Of a stretch of 64,000 bases of DNA, positions 52,290 through 61,105 are shown piece by piece. Positions within the stretch are counted from its first letter, which is position 1. Every line of letters starts with the position of its first letter. The notes beneath the pieces were generated by a model. The model ran no database searches. It was not told where the DNA came from and saw only the letters and a program-made list of their open reading frames with translations. The position numbers were made by a program, and so were the translations under genes. The stretch comes from Treponema maltophilum ATCC 51939 (GTDB taxonomy: Bacteria > Spirochaetota > Spirochaetia > Treponematales > Treponemataceae), in NCBI RefSeq assembly GCF_000413055.1, contig NZ_KE332518.1, positions 2,419,583 through 2,483,582 on the forward strand, read 5' to 3'.

Positions 52290-52383
52290 TATATACTCCA
52301 TAAAGTTTCTATTATTACATAATGCCGACAATCCTCTTTTCTTCTGTGCCGAATAAGTGCCAACATATTTTCGACTATTTTTT

Positions 52384-52495
52384 TTATGGTAAAATTCCGC
52401 TGTAAATTGCGAAATCTTCGTCTTTGAATACGTTAAAAACGACTTTTATTCCGCTTCCCGTTTCTTTACAGTATGTGCGGACGGTTTCTACCGCA
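52384..52495 (-). repeat. Direct repeat copy B': 3' end of the intact macrodomain gene
   Basis: Partner of 51016-51127 (5 differences in 112). It begins at the stop codon of the macrodomain gene. The two copies bracket 1.37 kb with the membrane-protein and DUF523 genes. Confidence 0.85.
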
Positions 52496-53169
52496 ATTTC
52501 CGCCGCACGCCGATTCGGAAACATAAAGACGCCGGTGGAAATACAGCAAAAGGCGATACTTTTTACGTTGTGCGCTTCGGCGAGTTCAAGGCAGGAACGA
52601 TAGCATGACGCCAATTGTTCTTCGTGTTTTTTTTGTAAGCGCCCCTGCACAATAGGCCCTACGGTGTGGATCACGTACTTGCACGGCAGGTTGAACGCGC
52701 TCGTGATTTTTGCGCTTCCCGTCGGTTCTTCATGCCCCTGTTTTTGCATGATGCCGGCACAAACCGCGCGCAACTGCACGCCTGCGAATGTGTGGATGCA
52801 GTTGTCGATGCACGCGTGGCAGGGCAGCCAGCAGCCGGTCATAGCGCTGTTTGCCGCGTTTACGATCGCATCGACTTTGAGCCGTGTAATGTCGCCCTGC
52901 CACAGATAAAAAGTCCCGTTCCCTTGTGCGGCAAGAGGCTTTAACTGCGCAAGATCGGTAATGCCGCCCTCCCGGATCGTTTCCCGTAAATATTCGTCCT
53001 GTATGCGTAAAAATTCTTCACTTGTATCTTGCGGCGGACGGACGTTCATGAGGGAACGGAGCAGACGCTTTTGTTCCCGCTCGTCACCCGGTATTCGCGC
53101 CGTGCGATAACCGGGGTTTTCCTTTAAAAGACAATCTATTAAAAAAATGCGCCGTTCTTTTTGTGTCAT
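52384..53169 (-). CDS. Zinc-type macrodomain protein, ADP-ribosyl hydrolase (SirTM partner type)
   Basis: 261 aa: an N-terminal helical extension (about 1-80) and a macrodomain. LWQGDITRLKVDAIVNAANS (89-108) binds ADP-ribose; the insertion MTGCWLPCHACIDNCIHTFAG (110-130) with its Cys/His set is the zinc-binding loop of the macrodomains linked to SirTM in Staphylococcus and Streptococcus, which remove SirTM-made ADP-ribose from GcvH-L. GPIVQG and STGVFMFPNRRAAEIA are the remaining loops. The SirTM gene is 23 kb away at 28845-29702. AAGGA precedes the ATG. Confidence 0.9.
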   Translation of the reverse strand: MTQKERRIFLIDCLLKENPGYRTARIPGDEREQKRLLRSLMNVRPPQDTSEEFLRIQDEYLRETIREGGITDLAQLKPLAAQGNGTFYLWQGDITRLKVDAIVNAANSAMTGCWLPCHACIDNCIHTFAGVQLRAVCAGIMQKQGHEEPTGSAKITSAFNLPCKYVIHTVGPIVQGRLQKKHEEQLASCYRSCLELAEAHNVKSIAFCCISTGVFMFPNRRAAEIAVETVRTYCKETGSGIKVVFNVFKDEDFAIYSGILP

Positions 53170-53248
53170 ACCTGTTCCTTGTGTAATCCGATTGATTATA
53201 ACAAAAAACGCGGCGGAAGTTAAAGCCGGCGCAGAGGTAAAGTTTCGG

Positions 53249-54196
53249 TTAATTCATGTCGGCAAAAGCATCTTTGAGCCGTTTTGCGCTTGCTTCCAAC
53301 GCAGCCTGTTCGTCTGCAGGAAGGGTGCCTTCGATGACCCGTTCCGCACCGTTCCGTCCGACAACGCAGGGTACGCTCAAGCATACGTCTTTAAGCCCGA
53401 ACTCTCCGTCAAGCGTCATCGAAACGGACAAAATGCTGTGTTCGTTGCGCAAAATGGCACCCGCTATTCTCGTCAGGGCCAAGCCGACGGCAAAATAGGT
53501 GGAACCTTTGTAGTCGATAATATGATACGCGGAATCCCGTACTTCTTCCAGAATTTTTGCTTTGTCGAAGTGCGGGCCGGAGCTGCACACGCCGCCGGAA
53601 CAGTATTCGTCGATACGCCGTCCCGCAACGGATGTCATCGACCAAGCAGCAAATTCGCTGTCGCCGTGTTCGCCCAAAATATAACCGTGAATGTTGCGCG
53701 CGTCGACGCCGCATTCTTTGCTGAGCGTGTAGCGGAAGCGCGCCGTATCCAAAACGGTGCCGGAACCGATAACTCTTCCGCGCTCCCAGCCGGAAGCCTT
53801 GAGCGCCGCCCGTGTTAATATATCCACGGGATTGCTTACAATCAGCATAACACCGTTGCAGCCGCTTTCGGCGATGTCTTTTGCAATGCCGGTGATAATG
53901 GCAGCGTTGCGTTTCAGCAAGTCTATGCGCGTTTCCCCGCTCTGTTGTTTTGCTCCCGCCGTAACCACGACAATATCGCTGTCGGCATAATCGGCCTTAT
54001 CGCCCGCGTGTATGTCGACTTGCGGTAAAAAAGGCAGGCCCTGTACAAGGTCGAGCGCCTGTCCTTCGGCAAAATTTTTATTCATATCGGTTATTGCGAT
54101 TTCGTCCGCATAACCGCTTTGAGCCAATGCGTAGGCAAAGGTTGAACCGACCGCACCTGCTCCCACAACGGTAACTTTGCGTTTCTTTTCATCCAT
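53249..54196 (-). CDS. ldh: L-lactate dehydrogenase
   Basis: Reduces pyruvate to L-lactate with NADH, regenerating NAD during fermentation. 315 aa, NAD fold GAGAVG (12-17); the substrate-specificity loop GAKQQSGETR has Gln85, typical of lactate rather than malate dehydrogenase, with the catalytic Arg in ETR; catalytic His177 is in GEHGDSE. GGAGG precedes the ATG. It follows the truncated alcohol dehydrogenase on the same strand with about 120 bp between. Confidence 0.95.
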   Translation of the reverse strand: MDEKKRKVTVVGAGAVGSTFAYALAQSGYADEIAITDMNKNFAEGQALDLVQGLPFLPQVDIHAGDKADYADSDIVVVTAGAKQQSGETRIDLLKRNAAIITGIAKDIAESGCNGVMLIVSNPVDILTRAALKASGWERGRVIGSGTVLDTARFRYTLSKECGVDARNIHGYILGEHGDSEFAAWSMTSVAGRRIDEYCSGGVCSSGPHFDKAKILEEVRDSAYHIIDYKGSTYFAVGLALTRIAGAILRNEHSILSVSMTLDGEFGLKDVCLSVPCVVGRNGAERVIEGTLPADEQAALEASAKRLKDAFADMN

Positions 54197-54316
54197 AGGA
54201 TACCTCCGCTTAAAACATACTGAAATGCATATGTTTAGGCAAGAAGAAAATGCGGATTTTTCTGATAGCTTTTTCGCTTATTATGTATTCCGTCGATTTC
54301 CCTTTTACATTATGGT

Positions 54317-54862
54317 TTACATGCTCTCCTTCAATATCTGCACGATTTCATCATGCGTTAAAACCTTATACCCGCCTTTGAGGATGAAGGTTCCGTCGGC
54401 GATGCCTTCGATCATGTCTTCCGTAACGCCGAGCTCTTTTATACTCAATGCGAGGTGCATTTCCTGCATCCACTTTTTCATTTCGGAAAGACCTGCTTGT
54501 ACAATTTCGTCATCGGATTTTCCGGCCGGGTCTACGTTCCAAACGGTTGTAGCATAGCGTTTGAATTTGGGGATTGCGTTCAACATGATATGCCGGTAAT
54601 ACGGAAGCGATACGGCGGAAAGCGTCATGCCGTGCGTGGCGTCGGTATAGGCACCGACGGACTGTCCGATCATGTGCACCATCCAATCGGTCGACTTGCC
54701 TTTTTCGACAAGCGTATTGAGCGCCCACGTCGCAATCCACATGATATTGCTGCGCGCTTCGTAGTTTTTCGGTTCTTTTGCGGCGATACGGCTGCTATGG
54801 ATAAGCGATCGCAAAAGGCCTTCCATAATGTAATCGGAAGTGTTGAAACTTAAGATAGCCAC
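54317..54862 (-). pseudogene. N-terminally truncated iron-containing alcohol dehydrogenase
   Basis: 181 codons matching the C-terminal helical domain of YqhD/butanol-dehydrogenase-like Fe-ADHs (full length about 390 aa). TSDYIMEGLLRSLIHSSRIA, ARSNIMWIATWALN, HMIGQSVGAYTDATHG (two metal-ligand histidines) and KKWMQEMHL are clear. The nucleotide-binding N-terminal half, with its GGGSxxD motif and other metal ligands, is missing: only 12 bp separate the frame from the upstream esterase stop. It begins with GTG and cannot be an active dehydrogenase alone. Confidence 0.75.
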
Positions 54863-54874
54863 CCGTTTACTTTT

Positions 54875-55726
54875 TTACCGAGCCTGAGGTCTGTTTTCGC
54901 CGATTATGCTTTGTACAAATTGTACCGCATAGTCCGCGGCTTTCCGCATTGCGTTTCCGTAAAAGACGTGTCCTGCGCCGTCAAGCGTTATGAGTTTCGC
55001 GTCGGGGAAGGCTTTAATCGCCCGTTCCGAATACGACAGCGGCACAAGCGAGTCGGCGCTTCCGTGAATGATGAGCGTTTTGCCGGAATATTGCGGCATC
55101 AATGTATAAATATCAAAGGACAGTACATCCTTATTGTAAATCCGCCCGACGGTTTTTCCGAGCAGCTTCATTGTGTCGGGAATCCGTTCCAGATCGGGTG
55201 TGTGCCGCCGAACGTAATCATGCAACACAAAAGCGGGATATAATAAAACCAAGCCCGCGACATCATCGGGGCGCATAGCGGCAACATACGCCGAAACAAA
55301 GCCTCCTTGGCTTTCTCCGAATAAAAAGATTTGCTCGGGCTTAAAACGCGCGTCGGTTTTTAAGTTATCGAGAATGACAATCAAATCCTCGGCTTCGGTG
55401 AGCACCGACATTTCCGTCATTTTTCCGTCGCTTTTGATATGATTGCCGCCGCCGATAAACTCGAAAATGTATGCGGCGATGCCATGCTCCGCAAAAGATT
55501 CGGCATAGCCTTTAACGCCTCCGCGATTGCCGCCGAATCCGTGCGAAAGGATGACCAAGGGCACGGGCGATGCGCGGTCGGGGATAAAAAGCTCTCCGGA
55601 TATTTTCATGCCGTTTCTTTGAAAGTTTTGTTCTTCGACTTTAAAGGCGGGCGCCGCGTTTGTCTGCGTCGCGGCGAAGGCCCCGATATATAAAACAGCC
55701 GCCGATAAAAGTATAAAATTTTTCAT
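54875..55726 (-). CDS. Secreted alpha/beta hydrolase, cinnamoyl/feruloyl-esterase-like
   Basis: 283 aa with a cleavable signal peptide (ending near NAAPA) and no lipobox. ILSHGFGGNRGG is the oxyanion loop, FLFGESQGGF holds the nucleophile Ser, and GAGHVF the catalytic His, with Asp in HGSADSLVPL. This arrangement fits the BD-FAE/cinnamoyl-esterase group that frees hydroxycinnamates from plant esters; acyl esterase activity is likely, the exact substrate is inferred. It lies 90 bp downstream of a flavin reductase lipoprotein on the same strand. Confidence 0.82.
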   Translation of the reverse strand: MKNFILLSAAVLYIGAFAATQTNAAPAFKVEEQNFQRNGMKISGELFIPDRASPVPLVILSHGFGGNRGGVKGYAESFAEHGIAAYIFEFIGGGNHIKSDGKMTEMSVLTEAEDLIVILDNLKTDARFKPEQIFLFGESQGGFVSAYVAAMRPDDVAGLVLLYPAFVLHDYVRRHTPDLERIPDTMKLLGKTVGRIYNKDVLSFDIYTLMPQYSGKTLIIHGSADSLVPLSYSERAIKAFPDAKLITLDGAGHVFYGNAMRKAADYAVQFVQSIIGENRPQAR

Positions 55727-55816
55727 ATTTTATCCGCTCCTGATACACCATACAAGGCCGGCAGCAAACGCAATTCCTTTGTCTGCCGCCGAACTGCCGT
55801 TTCTGTTACAAACCGC

Positions 55817-57574
55817 TTACTTTGCCACGTTTTTTCCCGCGATGCGGCCGAACACGATAATGTCGGCGATCGCGTCGCTGCCCAAGCGGTTTTTGCCGTG
55901 CACGCCGCCGGTTACCTCTCCCGCGGCATACAAACCGGGGATCACCGTACCGTCGGTTTTTATGACTTGCGCTTGGCTGTTGATTTTGACGCCGCCCATC
56001 GTGTGGTGTACTGCGGGCACTGCTTTCAAAATATAAAACGGTGCCTTTTCGATCGGGAAGGTTAAGCTGCGTTTGTTGAATTCGGGATCTTTGCCCTGCG
56101 CGACGTAGCTGTTGTAGCGGTTTACGGTCGCGATCATCTCTTTCGCATCGATGCCGAAAAATGCCGCCGCTTTTTCAAGCGTATCGGCTTTTACCAACAA
56201 TTTGTTTTTGTACAGATAATCGATTTCGGCCGCGTGGTTTTGTTCCAGATGGCTTTCTTCGTATCCTTTTTGATCGATGATTTCATAGCAGCAATGTCCC
56301 GCCTGCGCTTTGATCGCCATGGACATAACGTCGCGCCGTCCGAGTTCTTCGACAAAGCGCTTGCCTTCTTTGTTTACGATAACACTGTGGCCGTAGAGGC
56401 GTGCGTCGTCAAAATACAAAAGCGTGCCCGTAAGCGGATCGCATATCGGGTAGGTTTGAATATACTGCATATCGACGAGGGCCGCTCCGATTTTTTCCGA
56501 CATGACGATACCGTCGCCCGTACTGCCGACCGTATTCGTCGAAAGGATGTTTTCATCGACGGCGGGATTGTATTTTTTGCGCATATCGAGGTTTGAGCCG
56601 AAACCGCCGGTTGCGAGCACAACGCCTTTTTTCGCATAAAAGGTGTACTTCGTCGTTTCACTTTCGGCCGAAACTCCGGTAACGCGTCCTTGCGCATCTT
56701 GGATAAACGCAACTGCGGGCGTATTGTACACGATGGTAATACCGAGCTTTTCCGCCTTTGCGAGCATCTTTGTGATGAGTTCTTTGCCGCTCGCACCGGC
56801 CGGAATCAAACTGCGCTTTACCGAATGTCCGCCGAAAAACATCAGCGAATTTTCCCATACGACACCGCAGTTGTCTCTCAGCCACTCCGCACCGGCAAGC
56901 GCATTCGACGCGACAACGTGCACGAGTTCCGGGTTGCTGATATTGTCGCCGCCTTTCATTATGTCCTGTTCGAAGCGCGCAACGCTGTCTTCGATACCGT
57001 CACGCTTTTGGAGCCAGTTGCCCGGAGCCGCCATTTCGGCTCCCGAGATGAGCGTGTTGCCTCCGGCCATCGGCATCTTTTCCAAAACGATAACGTCGGC
57101 GCCCGCTTCTTTCGCTTCGATTGCGGCCGCAAGTCCGGCACCGCCCGCGCCTATGATGATGACGTCGTGCGTTTCGGTTTTGTCCTGTTTTGCCTGAGAT
57201 GCTGCGGCATCTTTTTTATTCGCTTTGAGTTCCCCGCCCGCCTGTGCGACCGCCGCATTCACGGCTTGAAGAAAGCCTTTCGACGTGAGCGTACAGCCGG
57301 AAACCGTATCGACCGCCGTACTGTTCGATTTTATTACCGCCGCTTTAAGCGTATCCATCGCTTTGTCGAAACCCGGCGTTTCGTTGTGTGAAATCACTTT
57401 GATGTCGGCAATCGCGTCTTTTTTGACGGTTACTTCCACCGTTATCTTTCCGCCCTTGCCTTCGCCCGTTCCGGTATATGTTCCGTTTTTCATCGAAGAG
57501 CCTTTCGAGCACGCCGTAAACAAGACCGCCGAAACGAAGATCGCCGCGAACAGTCCCGTTACAACCTTTTTCAT
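55817..57574 (-). CDS. FMN/FAD flavin reductase lipoprotein (fumarate/cinnamate reductase-like)
   Basis: 585 aa. Signal peptide with lipobox FTAC (Cys22); FMN-binding domain (about 25-110) with SGCTLTS (92-98) as the flavin-transfer site, a variant of SGAT; then an FAD fumarate-reductase domain from about 137 (GAGGAGLAAA at 142; AAGEVTGGVHGKNRLGSDA near the end). It should reduce an unsaturated acid outside the cytoplasm. It is shorter than the paralogue at 4415-6388. GGAGG precedes ATG 57574. The adjoining secreted esterase may supply its acceptor. Confidence 0.88.
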   Translation of the reverse strand: MKKVVTGLFAAIFVSAVLFTACSKGSSMKNGTYTGTGEGKGGKITVEVTVKKDAIADIKVISHNETPGFDKAMDTLKAAVIKSNSTAVDTVSGCTLTSKGFLQAVNAAVAQAGGELKANKKDAAASQAKQDKTETHDVIIIGAGGAGLAAAIEAKEAGADVIVLEKMPMAGGNTLISGAEMAAPGNWLQKRDGIEDSVARFEQDIMKGGDNISNPELVHVVASNALAGAEWLRDNCGVVWENSLMFFGGHSVKRSLIPAGASGKELITKMLAKAEKLGITIVYNTPAVAFIQDAQGRVTGVSAESETTKYTFYAKKGVVLATGGFGSNLDMRKKYNPAVDENILSTNTVGSTGDGIVMSEKIGAALVDMQYIQTYPICDPLTGTLLYFDDARLYGHSVIVNKEGKRFVEELGRRDVMSMAIKAQAGHCCYEIIDQKGYEESHLEQNHAAEIDYLYKNKLLVKADTLEKAAAFFGIDAKEMIATVNRYNSYVAQGKDPEFNKRSLTFPIEKAPFYILKAVPAVHHTMGGVKINSQAQVIKTDGTVIPGLYAAGEVTGGVHGKNRLGSDAIADIIVFGRIAGKNVAK

Positions 57575-57693
57575 ACTTTTGCCTCCATAAAAAATTTGCA
57601 AAAAGCTTCAGCTTTTGCGCTGTACAGTATAGGCATATGGTAATGCACCGCTATTTTATTGTCAAATTGTGTTACAGCGCATCGACGGCTTCT

Positions 57694-58587
57694 TTAAGAT
57701 TGTTTTCGTGCCGATTTTTTTATCTGTTCATGATAGAAAAAATTGACGACAACCGGCGGTGCGTCGAAGGGGCGGTTCATACTGTCGTCGTTCGTTACAT
57801 AGTCAAGTCCGATTTCCGATGTAAACGTTTTCAGCCGCGCATCAAGCAAATGCCAATAGCTGCGGTCTCCGCAATAATATATATCCCGATACAGCGGCAT
57901 CAAAGCCGGATAATTCTTTTCTATATAGTCCATAATAACCGGTTTATAACTGCCGCGTAAATTAAGGTTTTCAAGCCAAATCAAATGGCACTGATTTCGT
58001 ACCCGTCCGATAAGCTTTTCAACATCGGTAATGCCGGGAAATATCGGCGAGATAAAACAAGTGGTGCGTACCCCTGCGCGGTAAAAGGTTTCCATTGCGG
58101 CAAGCCGTCGTTCAATCGAAACGGCTTTATCCATATCTTGACGAAAACGCTCATCGAGCGTGTTGATCGACCACGATACGCGGGCGTTCGGGAAGCTTCG
58201 AATAATATCCAAATCGCGCAGGACCAAATCGCTTTTTGTCGCAATGCTGATTTTTGCTCCGCAGTCTTTCAGCTGCAAAAGCAAGGCGCGGGTACGTTCG
58301 TAAACGGTTTCTTGGGGATTATAGGGGTCGGTAACGGAGCCGAAGAACAATTCTTTGCCTGCATATTTTTCGGGATGTTTTATTTTCGGCCAGTCTTTAA
58401 CGTCTAAAAAGCCGCCCCACGGTTCGGTATGTCCGGTAAAGCGCTTCATAAAAGACGCATAACAGTATTTACACGCATGAGTGCATCCGACATAAGGATT
58501 AACGGAATAGTCCGCAACGGGTAAATTCGATTTTGTTATGACGCTGCGTACCGTAACGGGTTTGATAATCGCTTCGCCGGGTTTCAT
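57694..58587 (-). CDS. SPL-family radical SAM protein
   Basis: 297 aa. The radical SAM cluster motif CTHACKYCY (Cys35, Cys39, Cys42) follows VADYSVNPYVG, as in the spore-photolyase-like/Rv2578c family. ELFFGSVTDPYNPQE and ISIATKSDLVLRD match the family too. Most members are not true spore photolyases and have no proven substrate. Start at 58587 because GGGAG lies about 9 bp upstream. Monocistronic. Confidence 0.88.
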   Translation of the reverse strand: MKPGEAIIKPVTVRSVITKSNLPVADYSVNPYVGCTHACKYCYASFMKRFTGHTEPWGGFLDVKDWPKIKHPEKYAGKELFFGSVTDPYNPQETVYERTRALLLQLKDCGAKISIATKSDLVLRDLDIIRSFPNARVSWSINTLDERFRQDMDKAVSIERRLAAMETFYRAGVRTTCFISPIFPGITDVEKLIGRVRNQCHLIWLENLNLRGSYKPVIMDYIEKNYPALMPLYRDIYYCGDRSYWHLLDARLKTFTSEIGLDYVTNDDSMNRPFDAPPVVVNFFYHEQIKKSARKQS

Positions 58588-58723
58588 TTTGGGCACTCCC
58601 GTAAAGTATGGTATCAAACAATTGTTATTCCTGCAACTGTATGATTGTCCACAGCATCATTGATGCCGCCTCTCTTTTATCGTATGGTGTTGTTATGGAG
58701 ACTTCACTTTTACGGAGGATTGT

Positions 58724-58825
58724 ATGGTTACAATGAAAAAACTGCTTTTAACCTTCTGCGCGGTTTTAGCCTTATGCTTGGCCGGTTGCTCTAGAGCACC
58801 GTTTCGCATTATACTGTGCCCATGA
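58724..58825 (+). CDS. Lipoprotein signal-peptide stub coupled to the arginase gene
   Basis: A 33-codon frame with an excellent ribosome site (GGAGG, 5 bp from ATG 58724). It encodes a lipoprotein signal, MKKLLLTFCAVLALCLAGCS, then only ten residues before a stop that overlaps the arginase ATG (ATGA at 58822-58825). Either a lipoprotein gene cut short by the junction with arginase, or a short translated leader that couples ribosomes to the arginase start. Confidence 0.5.
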   Translation: MVTMKKLLLTFCAVLALCLAGCSRAPFRIILCP

Positions 58826-59730
58826 ATATTCACGTTATTGAAATGCCGCTCGATTTCGGGGCGTCGCGGCACGGCAGCGATATGGGGCCGTCGGCGATTC
58901 GGCTTGCCGGATTGTGCGAAAAACTTGAATCGCTCGGGCACTCGCTTGTTAAATATAATTCGCCGATTCGAATAAATCCGCAGGAATGCGAAAAAATCGG
59001 AAACCCGAAAGCAAAATATTTAAAGCCGATTGCAAAAGCCTGCACGCAGCTTGCAAAAGAAGTCGATGAGTCTTTCGCTGCGGGGAACTTTCCGTTTACG
59101 CTCGGCGGCGACCACTCGATTGTGCTCGGAACGCTTGCCGGGGCTGCCGCTTCGGCTAAACGAAACAATCAAAAGCTGGGCGTACTCTACGTCGATGCGC
59201 ACGGAGATTTCAACACGCCGGAAACGACGCCTTCGGGCAATATACACGGCGAATGTCTTGCCGCATCTTGCGGTTTCGGTTTGCCGGAACTGACGAACCT
59301 CTATTTTGAGGGAACGAAGGTCGATCCACACAACGTGTGCTTTGTCGGTATCCGCGACTTGGATCCGGGCGAAAAAGACGTTATGCGCAAGGCCGGCGTT
59401 ACCGTTTTTACGATGAGCGACATTGAACGGCAGGGCTTTCCCGCCGTTGTTAAAAAAGTCGTACAGTTTTTTAAAACGCATGCGGACGTTATGCACGTGT
59501 CGTTCGACATGGACGTGCTTGATCCCATGTTTGCGCCCGGCACCGGCATTCCGCTTCCCGCCGGCATGACAAACCGCGAAGCTCTTTTACTTATGGAAGA
59601 GATGAACGACATCGGTCTTGTAAAATCGGCCGATATTGTGGAAGTAAACCCTATCCTCGATGTGCGCAACCAAACGGCGATCTTGGCCGTCGCCCTTGCC
59701 GCCCGCCTGCTCGGAGAAAAATTATACTGA
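58822..59730 (+). CDS. rocF: Arginase
   Basis: Hydrolyses L-arginine to ornithine and urea with a Mn pair. 302 aa with the ureohydrolase motifs GGDHSI, YVDAHGDFNTPETT, SGNIHG and SFDMDVLDP; the NTPETTPSGN segment favours arginase over agmatinase. ATG at 58822 overlaps the lipoprotein stub's stop; a GTG at 58816 is in frame but less likely. A TATACT (58810-58815) lies right before the start. A small secreted protein follows 15 bp downstream. Confidence 0.93.
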   Translation: MNIHVIEMPLDFGASRHGSDMGPSAIRLAGLCEKLESLGHSLVKYNSPIRINPQECEKIGNPKAKYLKPIAKACTQLAKEVDESFAAGNFPFTLGGDHSIVLGTLAGAAASAKRNNQKLGVLYVDAHGDFNTPETTPSGNIHGECLAASCGFGLPELTNLYFEGTKVDPHNVCFVGIRDLDPGEKDVMRKAGVTVFTMSDIERQGFPAVVKKVVQFFKTHADVMHVSFDMDVLDPMFAPGTGIPLPAGMTNREALLLMEEMNDIGLVKSADIVEVNPILDVRNQTAILAVALAARLLGEKLY

Positions 59731-59745
59731 TAAACCGGAGGACGC

Positions 59746-60210
59746 ATGAAAAAACTTTTCGTTTTAATAGGAGTGTTCTTTTTGTGCGGCGCCGTACACT
59801 GTATTGCACAGAATGCGGACTTAAAATATTATTCCGCAATACAGGACGGAGATCTTACCCATCGATATGAAGGATACGCGAGCGCGGAATTTATCTGCGA
59901 CGAATCGGAAACGGACGCGGATCTTATGGATGAAGTCGAAAAGCTTATTCCGAAAGATATACGCCGCGTAACCAAATTGACAAAGAGCACTGTGTGGTTA
60001 TGCAAAAAAGCTTTAAATGAGTGGGAATACAAGCAAGGCGAATATTATATGGTTCTTTGCACGGACTCCCCTTATGACGATAAGGGAATTTTTCTTCTTA
60101 TAAAAGTTATCGGCAAAGATGATTTTGAATGGTGGGGCGTTATGATAACCGAAGACAACGCGGAAAGCTTTTTGGACGCTCTTTCCGATTTGGAAACTCT
60201 TTTCGAATAG
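59746..60210 (+). CDS. Uncharacterised small exported protein
   Basis: 154 aa with a clear signal peptide (MKKLFVLIGVFFLCGAVHCI to about residue 22) and no proper lipobox position for retention. The mature part is acidic with a central YMVLCTDSPYDDKGIFLLIK beta-hairpin-like stretch. I recognise no family. It lies 15 bp after arginase with GGAGGA before the ATG, so it is probably co-transcribed, but nothing links the functions. Confidence 0.75.
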   Translation: MKKLFVLIGVFFLCGAVHCIAQNADLKYYSAIQDGDLTHRYEGYASAEFICDESETDADLMDEVEKLIPKDIRRVTKLTKSTVWLCKKALNEWEYKQGEYYMVLCTDSPYDDKGIFLLIKVIGKDDFEWWGVMITEDNAESFLDALSDLETLFE

Positions 60211-60230
60211 GAAAATACTTTTGTGCCGCA

Positions 60231-60980
60231 TTACCGCTTGCCTGTGCGGACATAGGCGATCCACGATTCCGGTTCGGGAACTTCAAAACGCATGATTTGC
60301 TTTGTAACCGGATGCGTAAATGCGAGCGAACGGGCGTGGAGCGCAAGACGGCCGAAGGGGTCGGTGCGCGCATGCCGAACCGTATCTCCCGCTATGGGAT
60401 ACCCGTTTGATGCAAGGTGCGCGCGTATTTGATTTTTTTTACCGGTATCCAAAGAAAGCTCGAAAAGCGTATGTGTTGCGCCGCGTTCGATTACTTTGTA
60501 CCGCGTGCGCGCTTCAACCGTATCGAAACGCGCACGTTTTTCGGCATCGGGCACAAAGCCTCTGTTGTATGCGTTGTACGCAAGCGGTTCGTCGATAAGA
60601 CCCGAATCGGGAAGCGCGCTTCCGGCCGGATTTTCGGCAACGGCGCGGTATATGCGCTCGGTAACGCTTCCGTGCCAAAAACGCATAAGCTCGTCTTTTA
60701 CGCGCTCGGTCAATGCGAAAAGCATAACGCCGGAGGTGTCGCGGTCGAGCCGGTGTACGGCAAGGGGTTTGCGGTGTTTTGCATAGGTGCCCTTGTCGCG
60801 CATAATGCGTTCGAGTACGCCGATAGCCGTTCGTCCGCTGCCGCCCGGATACGGAACCGAAAGCATGCCTGACGGTTTATCTATTACAATGATGTATGCG
60901 TCTTCATATAAGATATCCAGCTTTTTGTGTCCGGAATTCTTTTTGAATTCCGGTTCCTTATGCGCATTCGGCTTTTTCAT
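60231..60980 (-). CDS. RluA-family pseudouridine synthase
   Basis: 249 aa. The catalytic motif is VHRLDRDTSGVMLFA with the active-site Asp in RLDRDTSG; YEDAYIIVIDKPSGMLSVPY opens the domain and TGKKNQIRAHLA ends it. There is no N-terminal S4 domain, so it resembles the shorter RluA/TruC-type enzymes; the rRNA or tRNA target position is unknown. Convergent with the small exported-protein gene. Confidence 0.92.
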   Translation of the reverse strand: MKKPNAHKEPEFKKNSGHKKLDILYEDAYIIVIDKPSGMLSVPYPGGSGRTAIGVLERIMRDKGTYAKHRKPLAVHRLDRDTSGVMLFALTERVKDELMRFWHGSVTERIYRAVAENPAGSALPDSGLIDEPLAYNAYNRGFVPDAEKRARFDTVEARTRYKVIERGATHTLFELSLDTGKKNQIRAHLASNGYPIAGDTVRHARTDPFGRLALHARSLAFTHPVTKQIMRFEVPEPESWIAYVRTGKR

Positions 60981-61105
60981 TTTTCTCTTTAATTGTACCG
61001 AAGTATCGGTATAAAATAAAGAGCCCGCAGCCGGAAATACGGCGTCGATTTTTTCATTGATTATATTGTTGTTTTGCTATATCTTTATATAAAGGGGGTG
61101 CGCAT

